Shown here piece after piece: positions 5,883 to 7,235 of a DNA stretch of 7,235 nucleotides. Both the position numbers and the translations under genes were made by a program. The notes beneath the pieces are model-generated. The model was not told the DNA's origin. It ran no database searches and was given only the letters and a program-made list of their open reading frames with translations. Source of the stretch: Candidatus Zipacnadia bacterium (GTDB lineage Bacteria > Armatimonadota > UBA5377 > JALGUK01). How positions within the stretch are numbered: position 1 is the first letter of the stretch; each line of letters starts with the position of its first letter. Location of the stretch: assembly GCA_029820875.1 (NCBI GenBank), contig JALGUK010000077.1:1-7235 (forward strand), in the 5' to 3' direction.

Positions 5883-7235
5883 TTGAAGACGTACGAGCCG
5901 GGAGCTATTCGCAACGTGGTCATCGTTGGTCACCAGGGCGCGGGAAAAACCTCCCTGGCGGAGGCTATGCTCTTTGACGCCGGCGCCACAGACCGCTTGG
6001 GCAAGGTTGATGACGGCACAACGGTCTGCGACTTCGAGCCTGAGGAGACCGAGGCCAGGATGTCTATGTCTCTGGCACTGTGCTTTGCTGAGTGGAACGA
6101 TGCCAAGATTAATATCGTTGATGCCCCTGGTTTCAGCGACTTTCTGCCTCAGGTTCATCACGTTCTGGGGGTTGTGGAGGCGTTTGTGCTTGTAGTGGAC
6201 GCCGTCGAGGGCGTTCAGGTGGGGACCACGCGCCTGTGGAAGATGGCGCAGGAGCATGAGTTGCCGGTTCTTATCGTCGTCAATAAACTGGACAAGGAAA
6301 ACACAGACGGGTTGGCCACCATCAACAGCATTCGGGAGCAGTTGGACGCGAATGTGGTGCCGCTGCAGGTTCCACTCGGCGGGGAATCGTCGTTTTATGG
6401 CGTGGTGGACTTGCTCAGCGCAAAGGCATTCACCTACCAGGATGGGAATGCGACCGAGTGCGAGATTCCAGCCGAACTGAAAGCCCAGGTTGACGAGATG
6501 ACCGAGAAGGTCATCGAAACGGCGGCCGAGTCCGACGATGCGCTGATAGAGAAGTATCTTGAGGGCGAGACACTCACCGATGAGGAATTGTCGAAGGGGC
6601 TGGCTGATGGTGTCAGACAGCGGTCCTTCGTTCCGGCGGTTTTTGCGTCGGCTACGAGCAATGTTGCAATTGATCGGGTTCTTAACGTTATCCTGGCGCT
6701 TCTTCCCCCTCCGACGGCTCGGCCCCCGCTCACGGGGCGCGACCCCCGGTCGGATGAGGAGGTCCAGCGCCAGCCGAGCCCCGACGACCCGTTCAGTGCA
6801 ATGGTCTTCAACACGATGGCGGACCCGTATGTCGGCAAGTTGACCATATTTAGGGTTCTGTCCGGGAGCGTATCCTCCGATTCGACAGCCTACAACGCGA
6901 CGCGGCAGGAGCGGGAACGGCTCGGTCAGCTTTTTGCAGTGCAGGGAAAGAAGCAGGAACCTGTCGCGATGCTCTCAACCGGCGACATGGGGGCCGTGGC
7001 CAAGCTCAGTGTGACGCAGACCGGCGACACACTCGCAGACGAGGCAAATCCGGTCGTCTATCCGCCCCCGGCTCTGCCGATTCCAGTTTCGTCCAGGTCG
7101 GCTCATGCCGCCTCGCGTGCAGACGAGGAGAAGCTTAGCAACGCCTTGGCCAGACTCGCCGAAGAGGACCATCTGATGCAGTACCGGCGCGAGCCTCAGA
7201 CTCAAGAGTTGATAATCTCCGGAATGGGGCAGCGG
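5883..7235 (+). CDS. EF-G-like translational GTPase of the EF-G-2 type (partial, 3' end outside window)
   Basis: The frame is open for 451 codons to the window edge; EF-G proteins are usually 670-700 residues, so about two thirds are seen. The GTPase domain has a P-loop GHQGAGKT (16-23), G3 as DAPGFSDF (80-87), G4 NKLD (134-137) and SATSN (256-260) as G5. Domain II begins near residue 303 (PFSAMVFNTMADPYVGKLTI), and domain III is entered by ADEEKLSNALARLAEEDH and LIISGMGQ. Ordinary EF-G has AHIDAGKT, RGITI and DTPGHVDF; here the RGITI region reads ARMSMS and the catalytic His is Phe84. This pattern matches the EF-G-2 branch (for example Thermus EF-G-2, with Tyr at that site), not main EF-G or TetM. 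The exact role of this branch is not settled. It begins 108 bases after rpsQ. Confidence 0.9.
   Translation, partial: MKTYEPGAIRNVVIVGHQGAGKTSLAEAMLFDAGATDRLGKVDDGTTVCDFEPEETEARMSMSLALCFAEWNDAKINIVDAPGFSDFLPQVHHVLGVVEAFVLVVDAVEGVQVGTTRLWKMAQEHELPVLIVVNKLDKENTDGLATINSIREQLDANVVPLQVPLGGESSFYGVVDLLSAKAFTYQDGNATECEIPAELKAQVDEMTEKVIETAAESDDALIEKYLEGETLTDEELSKGLADGVRQRSFVPAVFASATSNVAIDRVLNVILALLPPPTARPPLTGRDPRSDEEVQRQPSPDDPFSAMVFNTMADPYVGKLTIFRVLSGSVSSDSTAYNATRQERERLGQLFAVQGKKQEPVAMLSTGDMGAVAKLSVTQTGDTLADEANPVVYPPPALPIPVSSRSAHAASRADEEKLSNALARLAEEDHLMQYRREPQTQELIISGMGQR

Noticed and set aside
5883..7235. Tetracycline ribosomal protection protein (TetM/TetO type) as identity of the last gene
   Set aside because: TetM-type proteins have an AHVDAGKT P-loop and DTPGH; this gene has GHQGAGKT and DAPGF, which fit the EF-G-2 branch.

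Overview
The window is a bacterial ribosomal-protein cluster: the 3' end of the str operon joined to the complete S10 operon, all on the + strand. In order it holds the last 39 codons of tuf (EF-Tu), then rpsJ (S10), rplC (L3), rplD (L4), rplW (L23), rplB (L2), rpsS (S19), rplV (L22), rpsC (S3), rplP (L16), rpmC (L29) and rpsQ (S17). The first 451 codons of an EF-G-like translational GTPase follow and run off the right edge.

The gene order tuf-S10-L3-L4-L23-L2-S19-L22-S3-L16-L29-S17 is the deep bacterial order, so this is a bacterial chromosome rather than an archaeon, plasmid or phage. DNA is moderately GC-rich. Two genes (S10 and the EF-G-like gene) appear to use TTG starts with good Shine-Dalgarno sites. 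None of this is enough to name a phylum.

Layout: 1-120 tuf end; 121-199 short gap; 200-523 S10; 524-624 gap with a small hairpin over an unused AGGAGG; 625-1251 L3; 1331-2262 L4 and L23 joined by an ATGA overlap; 2304-3510 L2 and S19; 3555-4794 L22 and S3; 4766-5405 L16 and L29, overlapping S3 and each other; 5514-5774 S17; 5883-7235 EF-G-like GTPase. No stretch above 110 bases lacks a gene. I saw no RNA gene, mobile element, CRISPR array or convincing factor-independent terminator.

The products work together in translation: EF-Tu delivers tRNA, the S and L proteins build both subunits, and the EF-G paralogue probably acts on the ribosome. Points that depart from the ordinary: an EF-G-2-type GTPase sits where the spc operon (L14 onward) usually begins, and it lacks the catalytic His and RGITI switch motif of normal EF-G; S3 carries a 74-residue tail with 16 acidic and no basic residues, containing a decapeptide repeat; S19 has a Gly/Arg-rich C-terminal extension; the L3 loop that reaches the peptidyl-transferase centre is one residue short; and the L22 tunnel loop has GMP where most bacteria have GRA. 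I found no defence, mobile or biosynthetic system; the interest lies in these ribosome variations.
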